Shown here one piece after another: positions 47,963-57,200 of a stretch of DNA of 60,659 nt. Each line of letters starts with the position of its first letter. The stretch's first letter is position 1. Under the pieces are notes generated by a model. The model ran no database searches. It was not told the origin of the DNA and was given only the letters and a program-made list of their open reading frames with translations. Origin of the DNA: Sellimonas sp963559135 (GTDB taxonomy: Bacteria; Bacillota; Clostridia; Lachnospirales; Lachnospiraceae); contig CAUWJP010000017.1 in the NCBI GenBank assembly GCA_963559135.1, positions 1 through 60,659 on the forward strand, given 5' to 3'. The position numbers and the translations under genes are program-made.

Positions 47963-47996
47963 ACTGGTTCGTGAACTTCCCAGTATAAAAAACCAA
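47963..47996 (+). ncRNA. preQ1-I riboswitch
   Basis: ACTGG and CCAGT form P1 around a loop beginning TTC (TTCGTGAACTTC). The A-rich tail TATAAAAAACCAAG folds back to pair with GGTT of P1/L1, making the H-type pseudoknot of class I preQ1 switches. A small CGGGT/ACCCG hairpin lies just upstream. Downstream, ATCTC (47999-48003) could pair with GAGAT of the ribosome site near 48023, suggesting translational control. It sits 38 bases before a queuosine-salvage type operon. Confidence 0.88.
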
Positions 47997-48033
47997 GTAT
48001 CTCAAAATTCTAAAAAATAAAGGAGATTGGAGA

Positions 48034-49044
48034 ATGAATGCACGAAAAGTAATTCTGGACTGCGATCCGGGAATTGATGACGCACTGGCACTCATGCTGG
48101 CTCTTTCCCTTCCGGAACTGGACGTCATCGGGATCACAGTTGTCTGCGGGAATGTTCCCGTCGAAAAAGGCGTGAAAAACGCATTGAAAATCCTTGAACT
48201 TATGAATCGAACAGAGATTCCGGTCTATGCAGGCGAAACGAAGCCCCTCATCCGTCCATATATCGATGCTATGGATACCCACGGTGAAGACGGACTCGGA
48301 GAATCCGCTTTTCCGAATCCGGTAGGTTCTCCGGCCGAAGGCGACGCAGTTTCTTATCTTTCTGATGTGCTTTTATCAGAAGAGCAGGTTTCTGTCATTG
48401 CCCTTGGACCGCTGACTAACCTTGCCCGCCTTCTGGCAACACATCCAGAGGCATTTGTCCGGATTCAGGAACTGGTCTCCATGGGAGGCACCTACAAATC
48501 CCAAGGAAACTGTTCTCCGGTAGCGGAATACAACTACTGGTGCGACCCGGATGCCGCTGCAAAGGTTTACGAGGCGTATGCTTCCATGCCGGAGTTGGCC
48601 GGCAAAAAAATTCATATGATCGGACTCGATGTCACTCGAAAGATCGTCCTGACTCCGAATCTGATCGAATACATGAAACGGATCAATCCGTTCCTTGGAA
48701 AAAAAATTGAAACCATCACCCGGTTTTATCTGGACTTCCACTGGGAGCAGGAAGGAATCATCGGATGTGTGATCAACGATCCGCTTGCTGTCGCTTATTT
48801 CGCAGACCGCTCGATCTGCAGCGGCTTTGACGCCTACACAGCCGTCGAAACCATTGGAATCAGCTACGGCCAGACTCTGGTGGATGCCTATGAATTCTGG
48901 AAGAAGCCGCACAACAGTCACATTTTGACCCAGACAGATCCGTATCGCTTTATGCTCATGTTCTGTTGTCAGGTGCTTGGGGCTGACCGATCCCAGGCGG
49001 AACAGATCCTGCCTCAGATCCTGACTGGGGAGGTGCTCTCATGA
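48034..49044 (+). CDS. queK: Nucleoside hydrolase, probable queuosine hydrolase
   Basis: A 336-residue member of the inosine-uridine nucleoside hydrolase family. The calcium-binding DCDPGIDDA (D9, D11, D15, D16) is intact, and VSMGGTY and CVINDPLAVAYF near residue 247 supply the other metal and ribose contacts. In clostridia a member of this family (QueK) releases queuine from queuosine in the salvage pathway. Here a preQ1-I riboswitch upstream and an ECF S-component and radical-SAM gene downstream give the same setting, so I assign queK by context. AAGGAG precedes the ATG. Its stop overlaps the next start (ATGA). Confidence 0.82.
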   Translation: MNARKVILDCDPGIDDALALMLALSLPELDVIGITVVCGNVPVEKGVKNALKILELMNRTEIPVYAGETKPLIRPYIDAMDTHGEDGLGESAFPNPVGSPAEGDAVSYLSDVLLSEEQVSVIALGPLTNLARLLATHPEAFVRIQELVSMGGTYKSQGNCSPVAEYNYWCDPDAAAKVYEAYASMPELAGKKIHMIGLDVTRKIVLTPNLIEYMKRINPFLGKKIETITRFYLDFHWEQEGIIGCVINDPLAVAYFADRSICSGFDAYTAVETIGISYGQTLVDAYEFWKKPHNSHILTQTDPYRFMLMFCCQVLGADRSQAEQILPQILTGEVLS

Positions 49045-49634
49045 AACATTTCAAAAAACTGACCGTACATCAGATGTCCTTTCTGGCTCTGGCTGCCGTC
49101 TTGAATATTGTGGGGGCCAACATTGCCCTGATGCTTAAACTTCCTCTTTATCTGGACACTCTTGGCACCTTTCTTTCAGCTATCCTGTTCGGACCCTTTT
49201 ACGGTATGATCCCGGGACTGATCAGCGGATTTTTGACCGGTGTCACCACCGATATTTATTCATTATTTTATCTGCCTGTCCAGCTCGTTACTGGATTTGC
49301 TGCCGGATTTTTCTTCTACGGGAAATCCTTCAAAACAGGCAAATACCGGATTCTGCTGTACGCTGGTGCTGTCACTTTGCCTGGAACGGTTGTGTCTGCC
49401 TCGATTACTGCATGTTTGTTCGGAGGAATTACCTCCTCCGGATCTACGGTCATCGTACAGGTACTTCATCATCTGGGTCTGAATCTGACTGCCAGTGTAT
49501 TCTGTGTACAGCTTGTGACCGACTATCTGGACCGGGCGCTCATGTTATGCCTGTCGGTTCTGGTGCTTAATGTACTTCCGGGTTCCATACTGGCAGTACT
49601 GAAGAAAGGACAAAAAAGTTATGGATCGCTATAG
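49041..49634 (+). CDS. ECF transporter S component, probable queuine/preQ1 uptake
   Basis: A 197-residue integral membrane protein with about six hydrophobic segments, of the size and layout of energy-coupling factor S components. The phrase KLPLYLDTLGTFLSAILFGPFYGMIPG (about residues 31-57) is typical of an S-component family that is not the classic QueT Pfam group. It overlaps the hydrolase gene by four bases (ATGA) and the radical-SAM gene by fourteen bases. Context points to uptake of queuine, queuosine or preQ1; the shared EcfA/EcfT module is not in this window. Confidence 0.8.
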   Translation: MKHFKKLTVHQMSFLALAAVLNIVGANIALMLKLPLYLDTLGTFLSAILFGPFYGMIPGLISGFLTGVTTDIYSLFYLPVQLVTGFAAGFFFYGKSFKTGKYRILLYAGAVTLPGTVVSASITACLFGGITSSGSTVIVQVLHHLGLNLTASVFCVQLVTDYLDRALMLCLSVLVLNVLPGSILAVLKKGQKSYGSL

Positions 49635-50310
49635 TAAAATTACAAATAAAAATCAAAGAGAAATCGTGCTTTTAAAAGCTTATCCCTGTGCCTGGGGCAA
49701 ATGCCGTTTCTGTGATTATATCGATGACAATTCCAAAGACAAAGAAGGAATGCTTGCGCTGAACCGCGAAGTGCTTTCTCACATCACCGGAGAATTCGGC
49801 GTGCTGGAGGTCATCAACTCCGGAAGCTGCTTTGAACTTCCAAAGGAGACGCTGGAAGATATACGGATGGTCATCCACGAAAAAAATATTCAGAAACTCT
49901 TTTTTGAGGCTCACTGGATCTATCGGAACCGTCTGGATGAAATGCGCGAATTCTTCGGAATCCCGATTGTCTACAAGACGGGTGCTGAGACCTTTGACTA
50001 CAATTTCCGGGAGAATTACCTGAATAAGCATGCGAATTTTAAAGATGCCGAAGAGCTGAGCCGATACTTCGACTCCCCGTGCCTGATGGTAGGAATCAAA
50101 GGCCAGACAAAAGAAATGATCCGAAACGATATTATGCTTTTAAAGCATTACTTCAAACTTGGCACCATCAACGTTTTCACCAACAATACGACAGATGTCA
50201 AACGGGATGAGGAGCTTGTCAAATGGTTTCTGGAAGAATTCCGGGATCTGGAAGAAGATCCTTCCGTAGAAGTGCTGTATGAAAATACCGATTTTGGGGT
50301 TGGAGACTGA
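49621..50310 (+). CDS. queL: Radical-SAM protein, probable queuine lyase
   Basis: A 229-residue protein with a cysteine cluster C23-X4-C28-X2-C31 (YPCAWGKCRFCDY), one residue longer than the canonical radical-SAM CX3CX2C. EVINSGSCFELP (about 63-74) resembles the GGE-like strand region, and TINVFTNNT lies near the end. In the clostridial queuine salvage pathway QueL is a radical-SAM lyase that turns queuine into preQ1 for tRNA insertion by bacterial TGT. The linked queK-like gene, S-component and preQ1 switch support this. The start overlaps the S-component gene; a GG-poor ribosome site (AAAGGACAAAAAAGTT) precedes it. Confidence 0.78.
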   Translation: MDRYSKITNKNQREIVLLKAYPCAWGKCRFCDYIDDNSKDKEGMLALNREVLSHITGEFGVLEVINSGSCFELPKETLEDIRMVIHEKNIQKLFFEAHWIYRNRLDEMREFFGIPIVYKTGAETFDYNFRENYLNKHANFKDAEELSRYFDSPCLMVGIKGQTKEMIRNDIMLLKHYFKLGTINVFTNNTTDVKRDEELVKWFLEEFRDLEEDPSVEVLYENTDFGVGD

Positions 50311-50311
50311 T

Positions 50312-50345
50312 AAAAGGCTGCGCGGCATGCGCAGCCTTCTTTTAT
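50312..50345 (+). terminator. Terminator of the queuosine-salvage operon
   Basis: AAGGCTGCGC and GCGCAGCCTT make a ten-pair stem around GGCAT, followed by CTTTTAT. It lies directly behind the queL stop codon. Confidence 0.88.
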
Positions 50346-50376
50346 GGCTGGATGGTATGGATATCATTTTTCTTAC

Positions 50377-51369
50377 CTACTTTGCATACATTTCCATCAC
50401 TTTTTCGATTTCCCTCTTCATCTCTTCCCTGACCCACTCCGGCCCCAGAATTTCTACTCCGTCACCGAGTGCAAAAATCCATCCGAAAAACTGACTGCTG
50501 ACATTGATATCTACAGAAACCGTAAAATATTCTCCCTGTCCCGGCACCATCATTACTTCTTTTCCAAACCGGTCAATGATGACTCCTGCAAGATCATTTC
50601 TGACCCGAAGTCTTACTTTCTCCTCTTTTCCCCCAAACATTCCAAAACTTTTCCTTGAGTAGGATGCCAGATCCAGCTTCTGGTAGATCTCCCCTCCTTC
50701 TCTTTGTTCCTCCGTCATCTGAATATGGAGCATCTTATCCACACGGTAGTGTTTTATCTTTTCCGCTTCCGAATCATAACCGATCAGATAATAGTTCTCA
50801 GCGTCCCAGGACAGTCCCCACGGACTGACACAATAATATTCTCCGTCCCGGCGCAGTTCCATTTCCTTCTTCGTATTCCATTGATAATACTGAAAACGAA
50901 TCTTCCGGTTCTCCGCAATCGCATGATGAATCTCATCCACATTATAATAGATACTTTCATTCATCGCCTTGATCCGTCCAGACACATAAACCTGGCGTTG
51001 AAGCTTTCTTGCATCATATTCACTTACAAAGCTTTCCAGCTTTTTGATCAGTTCTCGTGACTTCCGTGCTGTAATAAATTTAGAGGACTGAATCGCGTCT
51101 ACGAGGAGTTTCATCTCAGGAAGCTCAAACTGCCGGTCTATCACGTGGTAATGGTAGGCCTTACCGACCGGCTCGCCTTCCACTTCAATCCCAAGTTGCT
51201 CCAGATCTTTCAGATCTGTATAGATACTCTTCCGCTCCGCCGTCACCCTATACCGCTCTAACTCCTTTAGGATCTCCGGCATTGTAATATAATGTTCTTC
51301 ATCTGTTTTTTCCAGCATGATTTTCGCAAGATAATATAACTTAAACTTCTGATTCGTTCCTCTTGGCAT
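50377..51369 (-). CDS. WYL-domain transcriptional regulator
   Basis: A 330-residue regulator. N-terminal helix-turn-helix of the HTH_11 type (about residues 10-65, ERYRVTAERKSIYTDLKDLEQLG). Central WYL ligand-binding domain (about 145-215; CVSPWGLSWDAENYYLIGYD covers the WYL strand), followed by a C-terminal WCX-like extension. GGAGG lies nine bases before the ATG. It is convergent with queL and 75 bases behind a tiny gene with which it may be co-transcribed. WYL proteins sense nucleotides or nucleic acid; targets unknown. Confidence 0.9.
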   Translation of the reverse strand: MPRGTNQKFKLYYLAKIMLEKTDEEHYITMPEILKELERYRVTAERKSIYTDLKDLEQLGIEVEGEPVGKAYHYHVIDRQFELPEMKLLVDAIQSSKFITARKSRELIKKLESFVSEYDARKLQRQVYVSGRIKAMNESIYYNVDEIHHAIAENRKIRFQYYQWNTKKEMELRRDGEYYCVSPWGLSWDAENYYLIGYDSEAEKIKHYRVDKMLHIQMTEEQREGGEIYQKLDLASYSRKSFGMFGGKEEKVRLRVRNDLAGVIIDRFGKEVMMVPGQGEYFTVSVDINVSSQFFGWIFALGDGVEILGPEWVREEMKREIEKVMEMYAK

Positions 51370-51444
51370 CCTTATTTTCCTCCGACCTTATGGTATATGT
51401 ACCAGTATATCACACACCCTATCGTAATATAGACTTTTCCCATC

Positions 51445-51546
51445 TTAGTCCTCCATATAATCGTAATACTCTCTTTCACTGGCGAAGAGAATGTAGCACC
51501 CTTCGACCAGTCCCATATACCCTTTGTCCGTAACATATCCTTTCAT
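51445..51546 (-). CDS. 33-residue small protein
   Basis: A very short protein starting at the ATG at 51546 (MKGYVTDKGYMGLVEGCYIL) and ending FASEREYYDYMED. GGGAG is eight bases before that ATG, while the longer frame upstream has no ribosome site. The alternating aromatic and glycine pattern (GYVTDKGYMG..EGCYILFAS) looks like a folded beta-rich mini-protein and not random sequence; I believe similar short proteins occur in other Firmicutes. Function unknown. It lies between purC (divergent) and the WYL regulator (same direction). Confidence 0.65.
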   Translation of the reverse strand: MKGYVTDKGYMGLVEGCYILFASEREYYDYMED

Positions 51547-51717
51547 ATGTTTCACTCCCTTCGCCTTTTCTTTTTCTGATTTTATTTTAGTTCTCATGGT
51601 GTCCAATAAAAACGACTGCATAAAAAGAGCAGAAAAAGATTGCAATTTGCCTCGTTTCTGCTTATCCTATTATATGGAAGTAAACATAATGAGATCTTTA
51701 GAAGCGAGGTATGTAAA

Positions 51718-52578
51718 ATGAAACCGATTAAAGAAGGAAAAGTACGTGAAATCTATGATAATGGTGACAGCCTGATCATGGTCGCTACTGACCGTATCAG
51801 CTGTTTTGATGTGATCCTGAATAATACGATCACAAAAAAGGGCACTGTACTGACTCAGATGTCCAAATTCTGGTTTGATATGACAACAGATATCCTGCCA
51901 AACCACATGATTTCCACAGATGTAAAAGATATGCCGGAGTTTTTCCAGCAGCCACAGTTTGACGGCAACAGCATGATGTGCAAGAAGCTGAACATGCTTC
52001 CGATCGAATGTATCGTACGTGGTTATATCACAGGAAGCGGCTGGGCAAGCTATCAGAAAGACGGCACAGTATGTGGCATCAAACTTCCGGAAGGACTGGT
52101 AGAGTCTGACAAGCTGCCGGAGCCAATCTACACACCATCCACAAAAGCAGAGATCGGTGAACACGACGAAAATATTTCCTATGAGCAGAGCATTGCCCAC
52201 CTGGAAAAATATTTCCCTGGCAAAGGTGAAGAGTACGCTGCAAAACTTCGTGACTATACCATCGCTCTTTATAAAAAGTGCGCAGATTACGCTTTGACCC
52301 GCGGCATCATCATTGCAGATACCAAATTCGAATTTGGTCTGGATGAGGATGGAAACATTGTGATTGGTGATGAGATGCTCACACCAGACAGCTCCCGTTT
52401 CTGGCCAGCTGATGGTTATGAACCAGGACATGGACAGCCATCCTTTGACAAACAGTTCGCACGTGACTGGCTGAAAGCAAATCCAGACAACAACTGGACA
52501 CTGCCAGAAGATGTCGTACAGAAAACCATCGACATCTATCTGCAGGGTTATGAAATGCTGACAGGAAAAACACTGTAA
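51718..52578 (+). CDS. purC: SAICAR synthetase (PurC)
   Basis: Joins CAIR with aspartate and ATP to give SAICAR in purine synthesis. 286 residues, the longer form also found in yeast and many clostridia. Motifs are EGKVREIYDNGD (about residues 5-16), VATDRISCFDV, ECIVRGYITGSGW (about 97-109) and IIADTKFEFGLDEDG..IGDEMLTPDSSRFW. GAGGT is seven bases before the ATG at 51718. It stands alone, without other pur genes; no PurR box was recognised. Confidence 0.96.
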   Translation: MKPIKEGKVREIYDNGDSLIMVATDRISCFDVILNNTITKKGTVLTQMSKFWFDMTTDILPNHMISTDVKDMPEFFQQPQFDGNSMMCKKLNMLPIECIVRGYITGSGWASYQKDGTVCGIKLPEGLVESDKLPEPIYTPSTKAEIGEHDENISYEQSIAHLEKYFPGKGEEYAAKLRDYTIALYKKCADYALTRGIIIADTKFEFGLDEDGNIVIGDEMLTPDSSRFWPADGYEPGHGQPSFDKQFARDWLKANPDNNWTLPEDVVQKTIDIYLQGYEMLTGKTL

Positions 52579-52604
52579 TCTTTTTAATTTCTTTATAAAT
52601 CAAT

Positions 52605-52668
52605 AAAATGCCTCTACCCGTCGGTGCTATCAGGTCCTAGACTGACTGCCCGTCCAGGGTGGAGGCAT
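52605..52668 (+). terminator. Large rod-like hairpin behind purC
   Basis: AATGCCTCTACCC (52607-52619) pairs with GGGTGGAGGCATT (52656-52668). Inside, GG/CC and TCAG/CTGA pairs make a long interrupted rod around GTCCTAGA. TATTTATT follows on the plus strand and ATTTTATTG on the minus strand. It is probably the purC terminator, but its length and internal structure are more than a terminator needs. The remainder of the 333-bp gap up to 52911 shows only a promoter for the next gene. Confidence 0.6.
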
Positions 52669-52840
52669 TATTTATTACAACAACTTTCTGATGGTAAGTC
52701 CTCTCCTTACACCCCGTCTTCAAAAGACTCCCCCTTCTCATTTGTGGTGCCAGCATTGTGAAAATCTTTCCTTAAGAATATTTTATTTTTATCATTATAA
52801 TTTTTCATACCACAGTATCAACAATATGCACAAAAAACAG

Positions 52841-52868
52841 TTGAGTTCTTCTCTATCTGTGCTATAAT
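52841..52868 (+). promoter_or_regulatory. Promoter of the M24 peptidase gene
   Basis: TTGAGT, a 16-base spacer and a perfect TATAAT, 43 bases before the start codon. Confidence 0.7.
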
Positions 52869-52911
52869 ATTCCCAGAGTATTTTTATCGATACGAAAGGA
52901 GCATATTACCA

Positions 52912-53985
52912 ATGAATGACAGAATTTCAAGAGTATTGAGCAAAATGGAAGAGAAAGGCCTGACACAGTTGATCGTATCCGATCCGCTGAGCATCCGTTT
53001 CCTGACAGGAATCATGGTAAATCCGGGCGAAAGATTATACGCCCTGATTCTCAGAACAAGTGGAAAGCACACCATGCTTCTGAACTACCTGTATTTTGTA
53101 AAGGACACAGGATTTGAAGAAGTTTGGTTCTCAGATATGGAAGACCAGATCTCCATTATTGCAGAAAATATTGATCCGGAAAAACCGCTCGGCATTGACA
53201 AAACATGGCCGGCACGTTTCCTCATCCCGCTGCAGGAGAAACTTCCTCAGCTGAAAACAGTATGGGGATCTGACTGTGTAGACGGCGTTCGCGCAGTAAA
53301 GAATGAAGAAGAAATCGCAATCATGAAGAAAGCATCAGAAATCAACGATGCTGTTATGGAAAAAGTTGCTGATTACATCAAAGAAGGCATGACAGAAAAA
53401 CAGATCGCTGACTTCATCGATTCAGAATACCTCAAAGCAGGCGCAAGCGGAAACAGCTTTGATACAATCGTATGCTTCGGACCAAATGCTGCTGATCAGC
53501 ATCATGAGCCAAGCGATACACGTACTCTGAAAGCAGGCGAATGTGTCCTGATCGATATGGGATGTGTATGGCAGGGATACTGCTCTGATATGACAAGAAC
53601 ATTCTACTGCAAATCCACTGATCCGGAACAGACAGAAATCCACGACATCGTACGTGAAGCTGTTTTAAGAGCAGAATCTGTAATCAAACCAGGCGTTCGT
53701 TTCTGCGATATCGACGCTCAGGCAAGAGATTACATCGATGAAAAAGGATACAGCGAATACTGGAAGATCCGTCTTGGACACTTCATCGGACAGGAAGACC
53801 ACGAATATGGTGATGTCAGCCCGATCAACAAAAACGTTGCTGAACCAGGCATGATCTTCTCCATCGAGCCAGGTATCTACATCGAAGGAAAATACGGAGT
53901 TCGTATCGAAGATCTTGTTCTCGTAACAGAAGATGGACATGAACTTCTCAACTCTGTAGAAAAGAAATATCGTATCGTAGGCTAA
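52912..53985 (+). CDS. Xaa-Pro aminopeptidase-like M24 peptidase
   Basis: A 357-residue aminopeptidase P/prolidase-type enzyme. N-terminal creatinase-like domain (about 1-125), then the pita-bread catalytic domain. All five metal ligands are present: D215 (LIDMG), D226 (SDMTRTF), H290 (LGHFIGQ), E319 (SIEPG) and E333 (RIEDL). It removes an N-terminal residue before proline or splits X-Pro dipeptides in the cytoplasm. AAGGAG is eleven bases before the ATG. It adds to pepC and iadA as a third peptide-degrading gene. Confidence 0.92.
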   Translation: MNDRISRVLSKMEEKGLTQLIVSDPLSIRFLTGIMVNPGERLYALILRTSGKHTMLLNYLYFVKDTGFEEVWFSDMEDQISIIAENIDPEKPLGIDKTWPARFLIPLQEKLPQLKTVWGSDCVDGVRAVKNEEEIAIMKKASEINDAVMEKVADYIKEGMTEKQIADFIDSEYLKAGASGNSFDTIVCFGPNAADQHHEPSDTRTLKAGECVLIDMGCVWQGYCSDMTRTFYCKSTDPEQTEIHDIVREAVLRAESVIKPGVRFCDIDAQARDYIDEKGYSEYWKIRLGHFIGQEDHEYGDVSPINKNVAEPGMIFSIEPGIYIEGKYGVRIEDLVLVTEDGHELLNSVEKKYRIVG

Positions 53986-54009
53986 TCTTGGGATACAAAA
54001 GCCGCTGTC

Positions 54010-54056
54010 TTTTGCAGGACATGTTCCTGAAAAGGCGGCGGCTTTTTTGCACTATT
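54010..54056 (+). terminator. Terminator of the M24 peptidase gene
   Basis: AAAGCCGC and GCGGCTTT close a long rod that includes an inner CAGGA/TCCTG hairpin; TTTTTTGC follows on the plus strand. Confidence 0.8.
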
Positions 54057-54142
54057 ATAAGCCATATTCCCGATATACTTCTTCCCGTCACTTCTCATCC
54101 TCGACAATCCGGCTAAAATTACGTCCTCCATCTTTGACAGCA

Positions 54143-54189
54143 GAAAAGGGAGCACCTTTTACCGCTCTGGCGTCAGTCTGGTACTCCCC
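54143..54189 (-). terminator. Terminator of the GH31 gene
   Basis: On the minus strand GGGAGTACC pairs with GGTGCTCCC (one GU pair) across a long loop and is followed by TTTTCTG, about 30 bases after the stop codon at 54217. Confidence 0.6.
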
Positions 54190-54216
54190 GTTTCCAAAAT
54201 TAATTTTTCTTACTTT

Positions 54217-57200
54217 TTATTTGATCAAATCAGGTCCGATAGCAAGAACGTCATCCACATTCAGCTCTGTTTTTGGCTGTACATCAACCAGCGCTTTCAT
54301 GGTGATGACTGCAAGCCGTCCGCTTCCGTTGTAAAGCGGCTTGTCACCCCGGTTTGCAAATGCGAGGTTTACATAAGCGGTTCCATCCCCGTAAACTTTG
54401 TTGACTGTCAGATCTTCCATCGAAGCAACTACTTCTTCCTGGCTGACAGATACAAATTCCAGTTTTGCCGGATCATAATCAAGTACCTTTCCGAAGGCAT
54501 TGATATTTTCAGCTTCTTCTGCCATTGCAGCGATCGTAAAGGTTTCTCCTGCTTTCACTGTTTCTTTTTCCGGTACAAGGATAATCTTTCCGGAAGCAGC
54601 GCCAGTCTGCTTGGTACCTCCGTCCAGCTTGAACATAGTATATGCGTAGTCGTATACATCATAAATACCATTCATATTGATATCTCCACCTCTCTTCTGG
54701 ATCTGATCCACGAAGTTGGATCCGTCTTTTATAGAGGTTCCGAGATAGTTCTTCATGTTCGTGTAATCCCCTTCGGCGACTTGTTCATTCTTGTTTGTAC
54801 TTCCCACAGCAAATGGTTTCGTGCCGTCTTTTCTGTAAACCGGAAGCTCATGAGCCGCAAAGTAATTTCTTAAAGACTCTATTACTTCCAGTTTCAGGAA
54901 GCGCGCAAGCACACCGGTAAGTGGTACAGTCTGTACGTTTTCCTCCACGTCCAGATCTGTATTGTACGTCCATGCATCGTGTTCGGCTCCATTCCACTCC
55001 AGTTTCCAGTGTATTCCGTCCATACTGGAGTAGACGTTCATACGTTGCACTGTACCGCTTCCATAGCTGTCACGCGGATAGTACTCAAACTTGTCCAGTT
55101 CGTATGCCGCACCAAAATCATAGATGAACGGGATCTTCTGTCCTGCCACATCATCTGCCGAGAAGAAGAGTCCCCGGAAACTGTGGTCTGTCGCATATTT
55201 CAGCGGGCCGGCCTCATCGCTTCCAGTGAACGTTACCTTACCTGCTGCTCCGATTTCATTTCTCCACGGATCAGACAGCGTCATTGTCCGAACCTCTCTG
55301 CTCCATGCTGAATAGCCAGCTGCATTCCTGGAACGAATCTGGTAACTGTGTTCTGAATGATAGTCAAGATCATCGTGCAGATAAGAATCTGCGTCTCCCA
55401 TTGCATAGAGCTGTCCGTCTACCAGCATTTCGTAACTGGAAGCGCCGTCTGTCTTTGTCCAGCGGAGCCACATGGAGGATGCTGTTTTCTCCTCTTCTGC
55501 GATCGTAAGCTCCGGTACGGAAAGCGCTGGATTTTCCTGCTCTTTTCTTACTTCCATCTCACATACAAAGCCCTGAATTTCCACGGACTGTTCTACTTCT
55601 GTCACATCCACTTTTGGAAGCCGGATGTAAAGCTTCGGTGCGATCTGCACTTCATCTGTCATTTTTGCAAGCTCTGTCTCTTCTACGGATGCAAAGGTAC
55701 GAAGTTTCGGCGCTTCCTCATAATAATAAAGCACCTCTCCCGCATCCGGCATCTGACTTTCCAGTGTCTTCAGATCTTCGGCTTCTCTTGCTTTTAGGAT
55801 CTCTTCTCCACTCTTTACAAGAACTGCCTCCGGTTTCTGTGTCAGATGAACAATCCATGTTGTGCTGCGGTTCGGCTCATAGCCTTCATAAGTTCCCTCG
55901 GAACGTTCTGCTATCAGAACCGCTTTGTCTCCCTCTACTTTGGATGTATATTTGGTAGAAACATGATCCCCGTAGGAAACATGGTCGATCGTTCCGTATG
56001 CTTCATCTTCTTCTGTTTCGTTGGAAATATATTTTCCGTCATCCTCGTATACAGTATATGCCGTTTCACCTGCCGGCCACACCTCAATGATTCTATGATC
56101 CTTTTTCACTGCATCCGGTGTATTGTTTGCTTCGAACATCGGCAGAATCGCTCCCTGTTTTACAAAGACAGGCAACTTCCAGAGTGGAACATCAAAGTTA
56201 TTTAAAACCTGTCCGCCCTGATACAACTCTCCGGTCAGATAATCTACCCAAATCTGCTGCGGATCCGGCAGATAAATATGATTTCTTACATCATTTCCCA
56301 TCTCGTCTCCTGCCACATTCTGATAAACCGGTGCCACCAGAATACTGGATCCAAGCATGAACTGGTACTGCATAGAACGGCTATATGAATACTCATCATC
56401 CGGATATTCCAGGAACATTGCTCTCACCATCGGAAGCCCTGTGTCCTCATTTCCAGTTTCCAGATTGGATGCGGACGCCGCGCAGGTATAAATATACGGC
56501 ATCAGCATGGATTTCATCTTCATGTACATCCTGTTGATTCCGGTATACGGATCACCGAATGTAAACGGTGCTTTCATATAGCTTCCCCATCCATCCATAT
56601 TGAGCATCTGCGGCGTAAAAGATTTCCACTGGTAATCTCTTGCCGCAATCAGTGGTTTCCCACCAAAAATTCCATCCATATCACTTCCGATATTCGGATT
56701 TCCACTTAAAGAACTTCCGATATAGGTTGGGATGTGGAAGCGGATGTATTCCCAGTTTCCTCCTGTCTGGTCTCCACTCCATACACTGTTAAATCTCTGG
56801 GAACCTGCCCATCCGTCCAGCGAAATAATATTCGGACGGAAGTTTTCTGCTGTTGTAACAATGTCGTACGCTGTCTTGACTCCGTTTAACTGGAAAGAAT
56901 ATCCCGGTCCAACCCATGCCACGTCCGTTTTCAATGTGGTCGCACCGCCCTTGGTTACTTCCTGACGGAAGTCCCGGAGCAGATGCCAGTAGGTCTTCTC
57001 GTCTGAATCCGGGCTTAAATTACTCTCTGTCCAAAGTCCGGATGCTACGCCTCTTTTGTTTGCATACTCTGTAAAACGTGCCAGATTTTCTACATTGGCA
57101 TCCACCGCAGCAATACGCTCTTCGGAACTGCTTCCGTCTTCCAGAACGCCTCCTTGTACATAGTATCCGTTCTGTCCGTAGCCTCCGCCATATCCATCGT

